Source: Aureobasidium sp. EXF-3400 (taxonomy: Eukaryota; Ascomycota; Dothideomycetes; Dothideales; Saccotheciaceae). Taken from it: a stretch of 64,000 bases of DNA. Both the position numbers and the translations under genes were made by a program. Numbering within the stretch: position 1 is the first letter of the stretch; every line of letters begins with the position of its first letter. Below the pieces are notes generated by a model. The model was not told the origin of the DNA. It saw only the letters and a list, made by a program, of their open reading frames with translations, and did no database searches. Positions 1-10,689 of this stretch are shown here, piece after piece. Where the stretch lies: NCBI GenBank assembly GCA_024195585.1, contig SWBL01000049.1, forward strand, positions 1-64,000, given 5' to 3'.

Positions 1-1940
1 TCCCAACGCTGGATATAATCAACCGCAAATGCACCAAGGAGGCTATGCCAATCAACAGTTCCCCAATCATAATAACTACCAGAACCAGAACCGCTTCCAG
101 CAGCGTGGTGGCTTTGCTGGCCGCGGGAGAGGCGGTGCTGCGTTTGCTGGTGGGAATACTGGCCCATCTAACCCTCAGGTCCAGCAAGACGACGCTGCTT
201 ACCCTCAAGATGCCGAACATGGCGATCGTCGTCCCTCGCAAGCCGGTACTGAATCTGCTGAAGCCGGCGCTGAAAGACGCAACTCCCAATCTGTAGCTTC
301 TGTGTCTCAGATGCCCGGAGATGATACCCCTGCCCTTGAGCAACAGACAGATGCAGGTAATGAGGATACTAACGAACAGGTCCCACAAGGTGAAGATCAA
401 ACCGAAGACCACGGTCTTGAGAATAGCGAGGAGATGCAAGGAATGCAAGACGAACAAGGCAATCAGATGATGAACTCGAACAATGAAGGTGAGCTTTTCG
501 AACAGATAATGATCATGTCCATTACTCATGCATCCAGGTCAAAACATGATGGATCCCAATGCCTTTAATCCAGCTATGATGGGTATGGGTGGCTTCAATC
601 CTGCTATGACACCGATGATGCCTTTTGGCAATCAGAACGGTTTCTTCCCGCAGAACAACTTCAACGGTGGATTTGGCGGAAGAGGAAGGGGCGGTTATAG
701 AGGCAGAGGCGGTTTCCGTGGCCGGGGTGGCTTCAACAACATGCATGGCGGCTTCAATGGACACATGTCACAGCCTCCTGAAGATTTCACCGTGGTCGCA
801 GGCTCCACAGAAGGGCCCCCGATTGATGCTCCCAAGGGTCCCAAGGCTATGCGTGAAGGTTTGCCCAACAGTGGCATTTACAGCAGGGGCGGATACCAAG
901 GAGGAAGGAACGCTCATCCCACACCTACCCCTCAACCTCAATCTCTCCCGGCACAATCGCCCCAACCACAAAGAGAACGCAGCCAGTCACCTGCTCACGA
1001 AAACCGCGAGCGTGGCCGATCGCCATCACATTCAAGATCAGGTTCGCACAGCCGCAAGCGTAAGCACAGTGTCGAATCGCAAGACAGCGAAGCACGAGCT
1101 CGCAGACGCGAACGACGTCGCCGCCATGAAAGAAAATACGATGATGAGCCCGTCGACTCCGATAGAAAGAAGGACACCGCAAGATCCGACTCCGGCGACG
1201 AGGATACATCTAGAAGATCACGCCGTCGCAGAGGAGACAGAGAGAAGCATCGTTCAACCCGCGAAAACAGCAGAGACCGTGATCATCGCCGTCGTCGCAG
1301 CAGATCCCGCAATGACAAGGACCACCGTAACACCAACGACGATCAATCTTCTCGTACCAAGAGTCGCCGCGACCGAGATCGCGAGAGAGAGAAGGAACGT
1401 TCGGATCGCGATAGAAGCGACCGCGACCGCAAACGCTCTCGTAGAGATCGCTCAACCTCTGCCAATGGGACTACTGATCATTACTCGTCTTCACGCCGCT
1501 CACGTCGCGAAGACCCAGCATCAACCGCCGACGACCAAGGCTTCAAGATCAAAGGCTCGCGCGCAGGCACCAAACCCTTCGCTCCACCAACCGGTCCCCG
1601 CAACTCTCGCAACGAAGACAGAGCCAACAGACGCCCCAGTCTTGCCTCTGTCGCCGTACCCCAAGACACCTCCGCCACCACTTCTTCCGACCCATATGCA
1701 CAAGAACGCGAAGCACGTATCAAAGAACGAATGGCTAAGGAGCAGCAAAGACGTGAAAGCGCTACTTTGGGAAAGAGAGATAGAGGTGGTGAGCAAGGGA
1801 GACGGGGGTCGAATGCTGGGAATGAAAGCAAGGGCAGAGGTAAAGGTAGGAAGGTTAGTTATAGGTATGAGGATGAAGAGGGCGAGGAAGCTAGGGCTGA
1901 GAGGGTTGAGAGGGAGAGAGAGGCTGGGAGATGGGGGTAG
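1..1940 (+). CDS. RGG/RS-rich RNA-binding-like protein (5' partial)
   Basis: The reading frame is already open at base 2, so the start lies before the window. Exons are <2-488 and 538-1940, joined by a 49-bp intron (GTGAGC...CCAG) that restores the frame at a GQNMMDP junction. The product has an N/Q/G-rich start with RGG boxes (FAGRGRGG, then GGRGRGGYRGRGGFRGRGG), an acidic Q/E-rich linker, a short conserved-looking patch (KGPKAMREGLPNSGIYSRGG), a long SR/RD-rich tract and a charged C-terminal helix ending EREAGRWG. RGG boxes with RS/RD tracts are typical of nuclear mRNA-processing proteins. No RRM or CCHC knuckle is visible in the part present, though one could lie upstream. The exact family is not recognised. 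Confidence 0.8.
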
Positions 1941-2466
1941 TGGGAGGGAAGAGGGGTGTAAGATAGAAAACGGGATGTTGATACGAGGGTGTAAAATTCA
2001 GGGCTTGATGCTTGTGATGTTCTTCTGATTCTTGTGGATGTGCTCTGTAACAATCAGTTGTGAAGAAAAACAAAGGCATGAATTCACTGAATTGTATTCA
2101 CATGGTGAACTATTCGACCAAATAATAGTGCAAAGGATCAAAAATCGAAAAAGATTCTTCGATTAATTGTGGTAAGCTGATTTGTATGAAATCGAATGTA
2201 TCCACCCCGTGCTTCAAGAAAACAGAAATGACAGGAAACAACGCTGAGTTATCATCCATGTGTACTATCACCTCGTTGATATGGAGGCAGTGAATGAAGG
2301 CTGATCGATGCAATGTATGAGAGGAGAGGTCTTTCTAGTAAAGGTACGAGTTGCAGCGTCAAAATCAGCGCCTGTGAACGTGTAGTCGTAATTGTCGTGG
2401 TGCTAATCAGTCAGCATGGTCTGTCCAGTAGATACAGGACGCATACTTACATACGCCGTGAGCAGA
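1941..2466. other. Intergenic, convergent 3' ends
   Basis: This lies between two converging genes. It is AT-richer than the flanks, as expected for 3' UTRs. I see no gene in it. Confidence 0.5.
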
Positions 2467-2866
2467 TTACACGGCAATCTCGACCTTGTCACCCTGAGCA
2501 TCAAAGCCAGTTGCACGCTCCAGCATCACTCTAAGCACTTCCTCGGAAGTGGGCTTCTCAACCTCGAACGAATCGTAGAGAATGTTTCCAGGGTCGTAAT
2601 ACACCCAAACCTTGAACTTTCCATCGGTAGTCCACATGGTCTTGCTGTAGAAGGTGACATCGCCGTTAGGGCTTTTCACACTCTTACCGTCGCCGTGGAC
2701 GTCCTGCTTCTTGCCGCGTCGGTTGAAGAAGCACTCGAGGGATTCGATTTTGACGTTTTGTGCGTAGGTAGCGTAGTTCATTTGGTGTTCCTTCTTGTTC
2801 AAGAGGCTGGGACTCTTGTGGATGGGTAAGTAAGAGTGATTGGCGAGGCAGTGGTGAACTGACCAT
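2467..2866 (-). CDS. Small orphan protein, 116 aa
   Basis: Exons are 2866-2864 and 2814-2467, with a 49-bp intron. The first exon is only the ATG: the donor GTCAGT follows it directly and the acceptor is CACAAG, giving MSPSLLNKKEHQMNYATYAQ as the start. The body has a hydrophilic, probably beta-rich core with a FFNRRGKKQDVHGDGKSV segment, a WTTDGKFKVWVYYDPGN segment and an acidic C-terminal helix ending KVEIAV. There is no signal peptide or membrane segment. I do not recognise the family. Support is the clean splice, the long open frame and protein-like composition. It could instead start at the internal methionine of HQMNYATYAQ. Confidence 0.6.
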
Positions 2867-4170
2867 CTTGAAGAAGATGCGATGAGCAACAAGGACTGTT
2901 ATGCTATACTGGTTGAGCTGATAGAAAGATGGACCGTGTGCTGTGTGGATGTGTATAAGAAGGTAGTGGATTAACTGATTGACTGGTGGAGGAAGAGAGG
3001 ATAATGATCAAGAGAACGGGTTTAAAGCAAGTCGTGATGGAGACTTATAAGGGAGACTGAAAGACGGTCGACCAACCTGTAGTCCGACTTTGGCGCCCTC
3101 AATGGATCCCTCACTGCAGGCCTCATTGGCGCGCTCACTGACGCCTTCACTGATGCTTGAACATGGCCTCAGATTCCGGTGATCAATGTGAGGATGCTTA
3201 CGCAGGGAAGGCGCTTACGATTGTACCCGGCTTATCTGAAACCATGAGATGAATACAGCACCCTCTCCATGAACTTGTCACTTCTACTCCGCTCTCAGAA
3301 CACTACACAGGCAGGACTGAAGCCATCAAAATGCACAGTCCTTTCGAGGCGGTAGCAGAGTCCAGAGAGAGCCGACAACATCACGACTCTCGGTGGATGC
3401 TTCCTATTTACTCAGGAAATTGTGCCATTCTATAGCTATTAGCACGACATGTCTTTGCACATAGAAAGAGTATATATTTCAGCCGCCTAGTAGGAAGAAC
3501 GGCAGGTCCCAGCGCGTAGCGTGTTGGGAATAGTATAGTATGCGGCAACGAATGCCTCATATATCTCCACACTGTCGATATCAGCATCGCTAAAACTCCG
3601 AACCGGTGCGCATTCACAAGTTCCTGCGACCATAATCGTAATTGAAAAGATGTTCGCAGAATATATCACAGAGACAAGTTGTTGACCAGAGAAGGGAGAT
3701 ATGCAAAGACACTACCTCGGGGAATTTTCGGCGAATTAGATCCCACCACCTGCTACACATGCCTTTCATGTGAGAGAGTTGATAGCAATGAGAGTCGCCT
3801 TGAGACTAGATTCGGGCGCTGTTCACAAGCAGACATTCGAGAGCGTGAAGCTCAGTCTCGACAAAAGGAACTGACAGGAGGGAAAGCGCGACAGCCGAGC
3901 TCAAGAAAACACTATATGCAGACCTTAAATTAGTTCATGCATGCAACCGCCGGTTGTGGCACAGAGGCAAACACACCGTAATCGTTTCGGTGGCTGCTCC
4001 TCAATCCCTCATGATCTGGCGACTGGTTTCACTTGAAGTGAATTTTCCGTGGTCGAACAACCGCACTTCACAGTGACGCGCGCGTGTTGCTGAGAGATAT
4101 CCACGCTCACATTTCAGACCGCGTTTATACAACGATTTCGTGCGCGTACAAGATAGCTGATGTTATTGCT
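2867..4170. other. Intergenic with 12-bp tandem repeat
   Basis: This 1.3-kb gap lies between divergent genes. It contains a five-unit 12-bp array (3093-3152, listed separately). No convincing gene was seen; the open frames are short and lack splice support. Confidence 0.5.
3093..3152 (+). repeat. 12-bp tandem array, five imperfect units
   Basis: Five consecutive 12-bp units end in CTCAATG, CTCACTG, CTCATTG, CTCACTG and TTCACTG, with variable first bases. The last seven bases are best conserved. In one plus-strand frame the array reads as a degenerate four-residue repeat (GALN GSLT AGLI GALT DAFT) that closes at a stop soon afterwards. This may be a minisatellite or the tail of an unrecognised small coding exon. 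Confidence 0.7.
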
Positions 4171-5668
4171 ATGGACCACCCAACTCAAGCCCTCAGCACA
4201 GATATGGACGTCAACACAGCTGGTCTCGCGGGTGCGGCCCCGCTACCGCACGAAAGCAAGCGTTTCAAAATCATCCAACTCAGTGGCCCGATCAAAATTC
4301 TTGTACCGGTCGAGGAAGGCGAAGACATTGATGAGCACGTAAATCCGGAAACAAGTTGCGCGGCGCCTGCCTTTTGTGCAACTACGGACGCGAACTACAA
4401 AATCTTAACCAACAAACCAAGTCTTTTGCCTATCGATGGCAGGCCTACTGATGGCGACCGCGAGGACCTTGATTCAAACACAAACACGATGGATTCCATC
4501 GCTACAAAAGTTGAGAAAGGTATTCAGGTTGAGAAGTCTGACCAGAATGACTCTGATGACTCTCTGTCACCCTCGTAAGTGTCTCTGCGCCAATGAGAAG
4601 TGTAATATTATTAACTGTGAATCCAGCTGCCCCTACATTCCTGGTAACGAAATCCTCCTCAAATCATCAGAAGCAGGCACTTCCATCAAGGCCGTGATTG
4701 TTGAATCTTTTCCCGCGACTCTTTCCTGCTGCATGGTCATCCGCTTTGTCGAACCTCCGATCTTCAACAACACCTCACAATGCGTGCTCAAACTCTACGA
4801 TCGCCGCTTCTCGACCCAGCTTCGTGAAGACATGAAAGCCGAACCTTGGACCCCCGAGACTGAGCAGCAATACCGAGACTTCGTTGACTGTGATGACGCC
4901 AGAGAATATTTCAGCTATTGGTGGGCGGTCAAGGAGCAAGATGATGGTTCGGCAGTCTATCTAAATCGCAAGAGATGGTCTGCCGCAAAGTTCGAAGCAT
5001 ACCTCCACTTCAACTCTACCGAGATCTACGACGACGAGAAGAAGGCCTATGAACTCATGTCTGAGCTTCAAGGAGAATTCGTACCCAAGATCTTTGGAGA
5101 CGTGGTACTGGATCAGCCGTATGCCTTCAAAGAGCTGGAGGATGATGAAGAAGCCGACGAACTGCACAAATGCCTCACTACCATTCCCGGAATCCTCATG
5201 CAGCACCTTGACGGCTTCCACCTCACAGATCTCCACAAACACTTGCCTAGCGAACACTGGCAGTCCATACTCGATTCGGCCGTCCAGACAATCGGCAAGA
5301 TCCAGGCTTGCGGCATATTCAATCGCGATGTCAACACTCGTAGCTTCATGGTCGATCCCCTGACTCATCGAGTCATGATGATCGACTTTGGTCTGGTCTG
5401 CTTCCGTGAAAACTCGAAGAGCGAGAGAGACTGGGAAAGGCTCCAGGCATCTCACGACGAAGAAGGTGCCGTCGGAATGGTCATGCCAAGGTATCTGAAG
5501 CGAGACACTGGCATCACCGTCTACTACAACCGCAGTGAGCGAGCAAGACGACTGGACTGGCGATTCAACCGAGAAGAAGGAGAGCACGAGGGCGGCACCG
5601 AGGAAGAGGATGAGTACGTGAGACAAGACATACTCGACGATCAGGAAGAAAGGAGACTGCAGGCTTGA
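4171..5668 (+). CDS. Protein-kinase-fold protein, probable pseudokinase
   Basis: Exons are 4171-4574 and 4627-5668 with a 52-bp intron (GTAAGT...TCCAG), giving 481 residues. The N-terminal ~130 residues are low-complexity and acidic. The second half looks like a fungal kinase-like domain: an EFVPKIFGDVV strand region, a hinge-like GILMQHLDGFHL, a catalytic-loop equivalent FNRDVNTRSFMV and an intact metal-binding motif MMIDFGLV. The loop keeps Asp, but the Asn five positions later (as in HRDxxxxN) is Ser, and no clear VAIK lysine is visible, so catalysis is doubtful. The C-terminus is highly acidic (EEGEHEGGTEEEDEYV). A broken copy of this 3' end follows directly downstream. Confidence 0.75.
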
Positions 5669-5829
5669 TCAAAATGGCAATACATCTTTGTTCGAGAGGA
5701 GCAAATCTCTGTGACTTTGACGAAGGCGTGGGAAATCATGGTCAGCAGCAATGGGTAGTGGTCCTGGAGTTTTACCTTGCTGAGAGTCTGGAATCGAAAA
5801 CTCGGACAATTCGCGTAACAAGCATTCTA

Positions 5830-6123
5830 AGAGTGACAAGCTCTTTCCTGTCTGGGCCGATGCAGATAATGACAAGGAGTGGGAGCAGATGCAAGCATGG
5901 AACGACGGCGAGGACCAAATAGCTAAGACTATGCGAGGCAGACTGCGGGAGCTGACCGGCAGCTCCATAACGTGAGAAGCACTGGAGATTTTGCTATCGT
6001 TACAAAGATCCTGAAGAAGGCGAAAGAGAGGGTGGTACCGAGGAGGAAGAAGAGTATGTGAAGAAGCACAAGGACTTCGTGTTCGACGACAGCCTCTGGA
6101 TCCCATTCAAGAAGAAGGTGTAA
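5830..6123 (+). pseudogene. Broken tandem copy of the upstream kinase-like 3' end
   Basis: Translating 5860-5970 gives DNDKEWEQMQAWNDGEDQIA, which aligns with SERDWERLQASHDEEGAVG of the upstream gene. After a frame change near 5970 the next stretch reads YKDPEEGEREGGTEEEEEYV, matching EEGEHEGGTEEEDEYV, and ends at a stop at 6121-6123. No start, P-loop or DFG segment precedes it. The simplest reading is a truncated, frameshifted remnant of a tandem duplication. A spliced 3' exon of another gene is less likely because no matching 5' exons are visible in the ~150 bp after 5668. Confidence 0.7.
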
Positions 6124-6639
6124 GCACAATGATGGTGCTCTTATCCGCGAAGGCGGGTGTTAGAAGAGATGGCGACAAGACGAGAACGATGCATTGATGG
6201 CAGGAGGAGAGATACGAGGAGTAGAGGCAGTAAACCCTCAATTTCAAGTTTCAATCAGTTTCCAAGCAGAATCTATGCCGTCCAAGATCTTTACGAATAG
6301 ACATCCAAGCCTAGCCAGATGGACTTCATTTTCGAAAAATGAGTCGCATGGCCTTCAACAACATTTTTTTTTCCAACCGGAATAGAGCAATGAGCTGTTC
6401 CATCGAAGATGGGCGAAGCAGACAGCCTTGACCCATGAATCAAGGTGGCCATCCCAAGACCGTGTCTCAGACTTAGACCAGTGGATGGTCATATACTGGC
6501 TTGGCTCTCATGATTGCTCAGTAGCGCAAGTAGTTCTTAATGACAAACGTTTACTTTCTTCAGAATTCGGATTGCTTTTCCAATAAGGCCGGGAACAAGA
6601 TGGAGATGGCTACTGAACAACCATGATGATCTGTACCAT
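6124..6639. other. Intergenic
   Basis: Lies between the kinase relic and the 3' end of the minus-strand NLR gene. I see no gene or RNA here. Confidence 0.45.
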
Positions 6640-6770
6640 TTAAAGAGGACCGCGTGATTGGACGAGAAGCTGTTCCTTGACGTCGTCGGTTGCGTTATCA
6701 ATCGCAAGTTTCCCCTCGACATCCTTGATAGTCAGAGAAGCGCCGTGGCTGAGTAATTCTCGTGTGCATT

Positions 6771-9700
6771 CTAGCACATCGAGGCTTCTCCCATGGCCCT
6801 TGCAACGATATGTAGCGGAGTCTGACCGAAATCATCAGTCCCATCGACAAAAGCACCGTATCTCAACAGTAGCTCTATTACGGCCGAATATTGCATCTTA
6901 GCTGCGACGTGTAGTGCGGTTCTGCCAGAAACCGAGATCCTGCGGTCAAAATTGGCGTCGGACCTGCGCATGGCTTCACAGAGAACCCTCAATGGATCAA
7001 GATCCCGTTCCAAAATGAGCTTCTCGAACAGCGTAATGGCCAGCCCCTGGGTGTCGGCCCCGTAATAAGGATCAACACCGATCTCAATCAGAATTCCAAC
7101 TACGTCTGAAATTTTGTCGTTGGGGTCCCCAACTACTCTACACAACAGTTCCGAGCGCTCTGTCGTTGTCAATGCCCTCGTCCATTTGGGTCCTACGCGG
7201 GCCAAGACACCACGTAAATCTTCAGGCTCGAGCGATAGTACAGCTTCTTGCCATGAAAGATCGGGCCTCTTATCCAGCGGCGGGAAAAGTTTTACGAACG
7301 CGAAACACTCGGAGCGCAGTACAAAAGCCATGGCCCGCACCTGATCATTCTCATTCGGAATCCGGGCTATCCATAGGCGAAACAAGGCCTGATGCTGGTG
7401 ATAGAGCGCGAAATCACGCAGTTCGAGTGGTCCGGAATTTGAGTACCTCAACGAGCTCTGATTATCAGGCTCGGAGAGAACAAGATAGTGCTGCTCGGCC
7501 AGTGTTTTGAAGAGAGTCCACATTTTACCCTGGTCGGGCGAGAACTTTGACGTGTGCGAGAGCCAAAACTCCGAAGCGTACTGAAGGAACCGGTAGCTTT
7601 TCGTAGCAGCGTAATTGGCACGATCACTGGCCTGCGGAAGCAGCAGTTTTGAGGTCGCAGAAGTGGATATCGATCTTGTCCTCATGAATTCCATAGCTTT
7701 GTCCAGTATGACATTTGGAGACCGAGTGCTCAGGGTATGACTGGCCATCATCATTGGATCTAGAAATTGAGGTTTCGGTGATGGGAACTTGATGAGTTGT
7801 GTCTTGAAGTCATTGAAGTTCAAATAAGTCACACAGACCTCACCAAGTTTTAAGTCAGCTTCACCCTGTTGAAAGTGGAAGCCTTGTAGTATGTTCTGCT
7901 TGGTCTCAAGGCTGCAGAAAAAGTCCTTGACGCTCGAGTGCGCAAACTGTACTGTATCGTCCAAATCATGCAGTGCGACCAGGCCATGACACCAGCGAAC
8001 GATACCTTTCGTGTTGTTGATCAAGCGTTCCGGTATGAAGCAGGGTTGGCAGGGTTCTAATGAGATAGTCTCTCCAAGCTCATCCAAAGTAAGGGGTCTT
8101 TTGGCGGCAGCCACATACTGGAAAACCCGATTACACGTCTCTACACTACCTTCCTTATTGATCCTGGAAAGTAATCGATTGTATGTCTCAAAGATGTTCT
8201 TTGGGAGGTGTTGCATTGTGAGTCGTATGTTTTCGTCTGTTTTTTGGAAGCAAAGTTCCTCGAGCTGAAACTTGACCCAGAGGATCCTGCCTCGGTCGTT
8301 AGACATGCAATAAGCGAGACATCTGTGGAATACTCACATGCCCTGAGATGCAGTACACAAGACATCAACTATTTCATGATAAAGATAAGGATCGCCAGCT
8401 ACAAGATCGCCATCTTCTCTCCTAGCATCCACCAGTTGTTGCACAAGTTCTTTCAAATCAGAGGCCGCTTCTGGTAGATGCGTGTTGAGTAGAAAGCTTG
8501 GGTTCAGAAACGTTTCTACAAGATCGGTGATACGGTCGTCTCCTGCGAGGTACAACTTCAGACCAGAAGGTCGAAGCGTGAGATTACGAAGGATCCTGAG
8601 AAGAGACTTGATCTCTGGGAGCGAACACTCGTCAATACCGTCCAGAATGACAACAGTGCTCTTCAAATTGTCGACTATACTGAATAACAGGCGTTCCAGT
8701 GAATCGAGGTCGTGCGGATTGTCCAGCAGAGCCTCAAGCTCGCGTTCGTTGGCAGCGAATGTGCCATCGTCCTGATCGAGTACTTGCCTGATAACGGACC
8801 GTAGGATAGTTGTGGCCTGTAAAGAGGACTCGTTGTCATATTGACAGAAGAAGTAAACAAGCTTCTCAGTACTCTGTCTGTACTTGGCAGACAGCAATTC
8901 CACAACATACCCGGTCATAACAGTCTTCCCGGATCCCAGATTACCAGTACACCAGAACACGCTTGGACTCCCTCCAGTAATCCATTCGTTGAACTGATTC
9001 GTCCTTGTGAGCCATTGACCAGTAGAGCTGTGCCGCTGTGTTCGAATTTTCCAGTACGCGATCTTGTTGTTGAAGCTCGAAAGTTGTTCGAGCTTGGACG
9101 CTTGACGAATTCCTATCGTTTTCGAGTCAATTAGTGACAGAAAAGACTGAACAGTTCAAGACTCACTTCGACGTTCTAGTTGCTTCTGGGTCAATCGCTC
9201 GGCTTCGGCCTTCATCCGGTCTTTGCGGTGAATGATGCTCTCGAGTCGATGTTTCAACGCTTCATCCCGCTCTAGCCGCTGGTCTTGTCTTTCACTGATA
9301 CTAAGCTTGGCTTCGACCAAGCGGATTGTTTCCTTGACTTCGTCGCTAGATCTATTTATCTGGGTAAGGATGGAATCGAATTCTGAATCGAAAGATCCGG
9401 TCACAGCTTTGAGTAGTTGGATGTATCCTGTGGAATTATGGTCAGCGAAACCGAGCTTATGTCAAGCTAGATCGGTGCGACGATTGTGAGTTGTCGCTGA
9501 CTCACCAGTTTGACGAATCGCCAGGACCGCTTGCTCACAGCAACGTACGACCACTGCATAGAACTCGCAAAGAGCCTTCTGTAGATCTATAGAGCTTCTG
9601 TAGAGCTTTTGGTACTCTTGGAATCTCGGGCAGCGCTTGCCAATGGTCATGAGCAGAGTCGAAAGCTTGTCAAAGTAAGTTGTGAAGTTCGATGCAATCT

Positions 9701-10110
9701 AACAGCAGACAGTCAGTCATTCGAACGCATGTGCGCTACCATGGAAGTCAGGATCAACTAACCTGCAGGACAAGCTTGACGCTGCCCCAGATAAGTGCAG
9801 CGACCTGAGGGTGCGAGGAAACAAATGTCTCGACAACACCGGAGAACTGCTGAACAGATTCCAGCAACGGCGAGAGCCGAGCAGCAACGCAGCGACTTCT
9901 TCTTTTCGCGTTTTCCTGATCGAGCTGATGAGTAAATACAGCAACTGCGTGAGCATCAGGGACTGCGCTTATGGCCTCAAACTTCGCTTTCTGTTCAGAA
10001 TCAAGGCAGTCCTGGAAAGACTTGAGAGCATCGCTCAGAGTTTTGGTCGGTGAGATCGTGACAGAAGGCTGAGGGGGTATCGGAGACCGAGGTCTGAACA
10101 AAGACAGCAT
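6771..10110 (-). CDS. NLR-type STAND protein: DUF7708-like, NACHT, ankyrin
   Basis: Five exons: 10110-9763, 9698-9506, 9427-9167, 9112-8338 and 8286-6771 (introns of 64, 78, 54 and 51 bp, all GT-AG and in phase), giving 1030 residues. The N-terminus resembles the fungal DUF7708 domain (VAALIWGSVKLVLQIASNFT). A coiled coil follows (EAKLSISERQDQRLERDEAL region), then NACHT with Walker A WCTGNLGSGKT and Walker B TVVILDGIDEC. A helical region follows the NACHT domain (QFAHSSVKDFF motif), and the C-terminus has ankyrin repeats (GRTALHVAAK, GQTPLHIVA). Such proteins act in fungal self/non-self recognition and cell death. The frame ends abruptly inside the last ankyrin repeat; one extra base near 6800 would continue the repeat to a stop at 6640. 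See findings. Confidence 0.85.
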
Positions 10111-10689
10111 GTTGTCGCTGAAGACTGTCTGTGCCTGAAGCAAGGCTGAAGCTTGGGAACAGAGATCGCAGATGGAATTAGTGGGAGGTATCGATTGAGG
10201 TGAGGATTTAAGAGTTGCTGGACGACATGTGAACTGTCGATAATCGTGATACCGCCAGACTGATATATAGCACGCGTGCCACGCAGGATGCAGGCTTCTC
10301 AGCCTTGCGGCGTAGCCGATTCGACAGCACTCATTGTGGCGCAGAACGCATCCCCAACAGTATGGATCCGAACACTTATTTGAATGGGGCTTAGAGCGTG
10401 ATGGAGGTATGAATGCCTGGAAAATATCACAACAAAGGGGACGCAGAAGAGGTCGATTTCAAGGTCATTCCCAGGGTCGTCACCAAAACAGCGGGGTCAA
10501 AGCTTCAACGAGCTTCAAGGAAAGAGCGAGTCACAGAGAGAATAGACTCGTTGTCATGATACAGTACAGAGATCCAAAGGATAGATAAAAGCTGGGTATC
10601 ATATTCATCTAAAGAACCAAAATTCACGAATTCCCAACACAGACGCCTGCCCTTCATCCTTGCCCATGCCAATGCTGAATACAATGGAA
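10111..10689. other. Intergenic upstream of the NLR gene
   Basis: It contains the promoter of the minus-strand NLR gene and the 3' flank of SIN1. No further gene was identified; open frames here lack domain or splice support. Confidence 0.5.

Noticed and set aside
625..2028. Long open frame overlapping the RGG/RS gene
   Set aside because: It is the +1 shadow of a low-complexity Arg/Ser-rich coding sequence; its composition simply mirrors the true frame.
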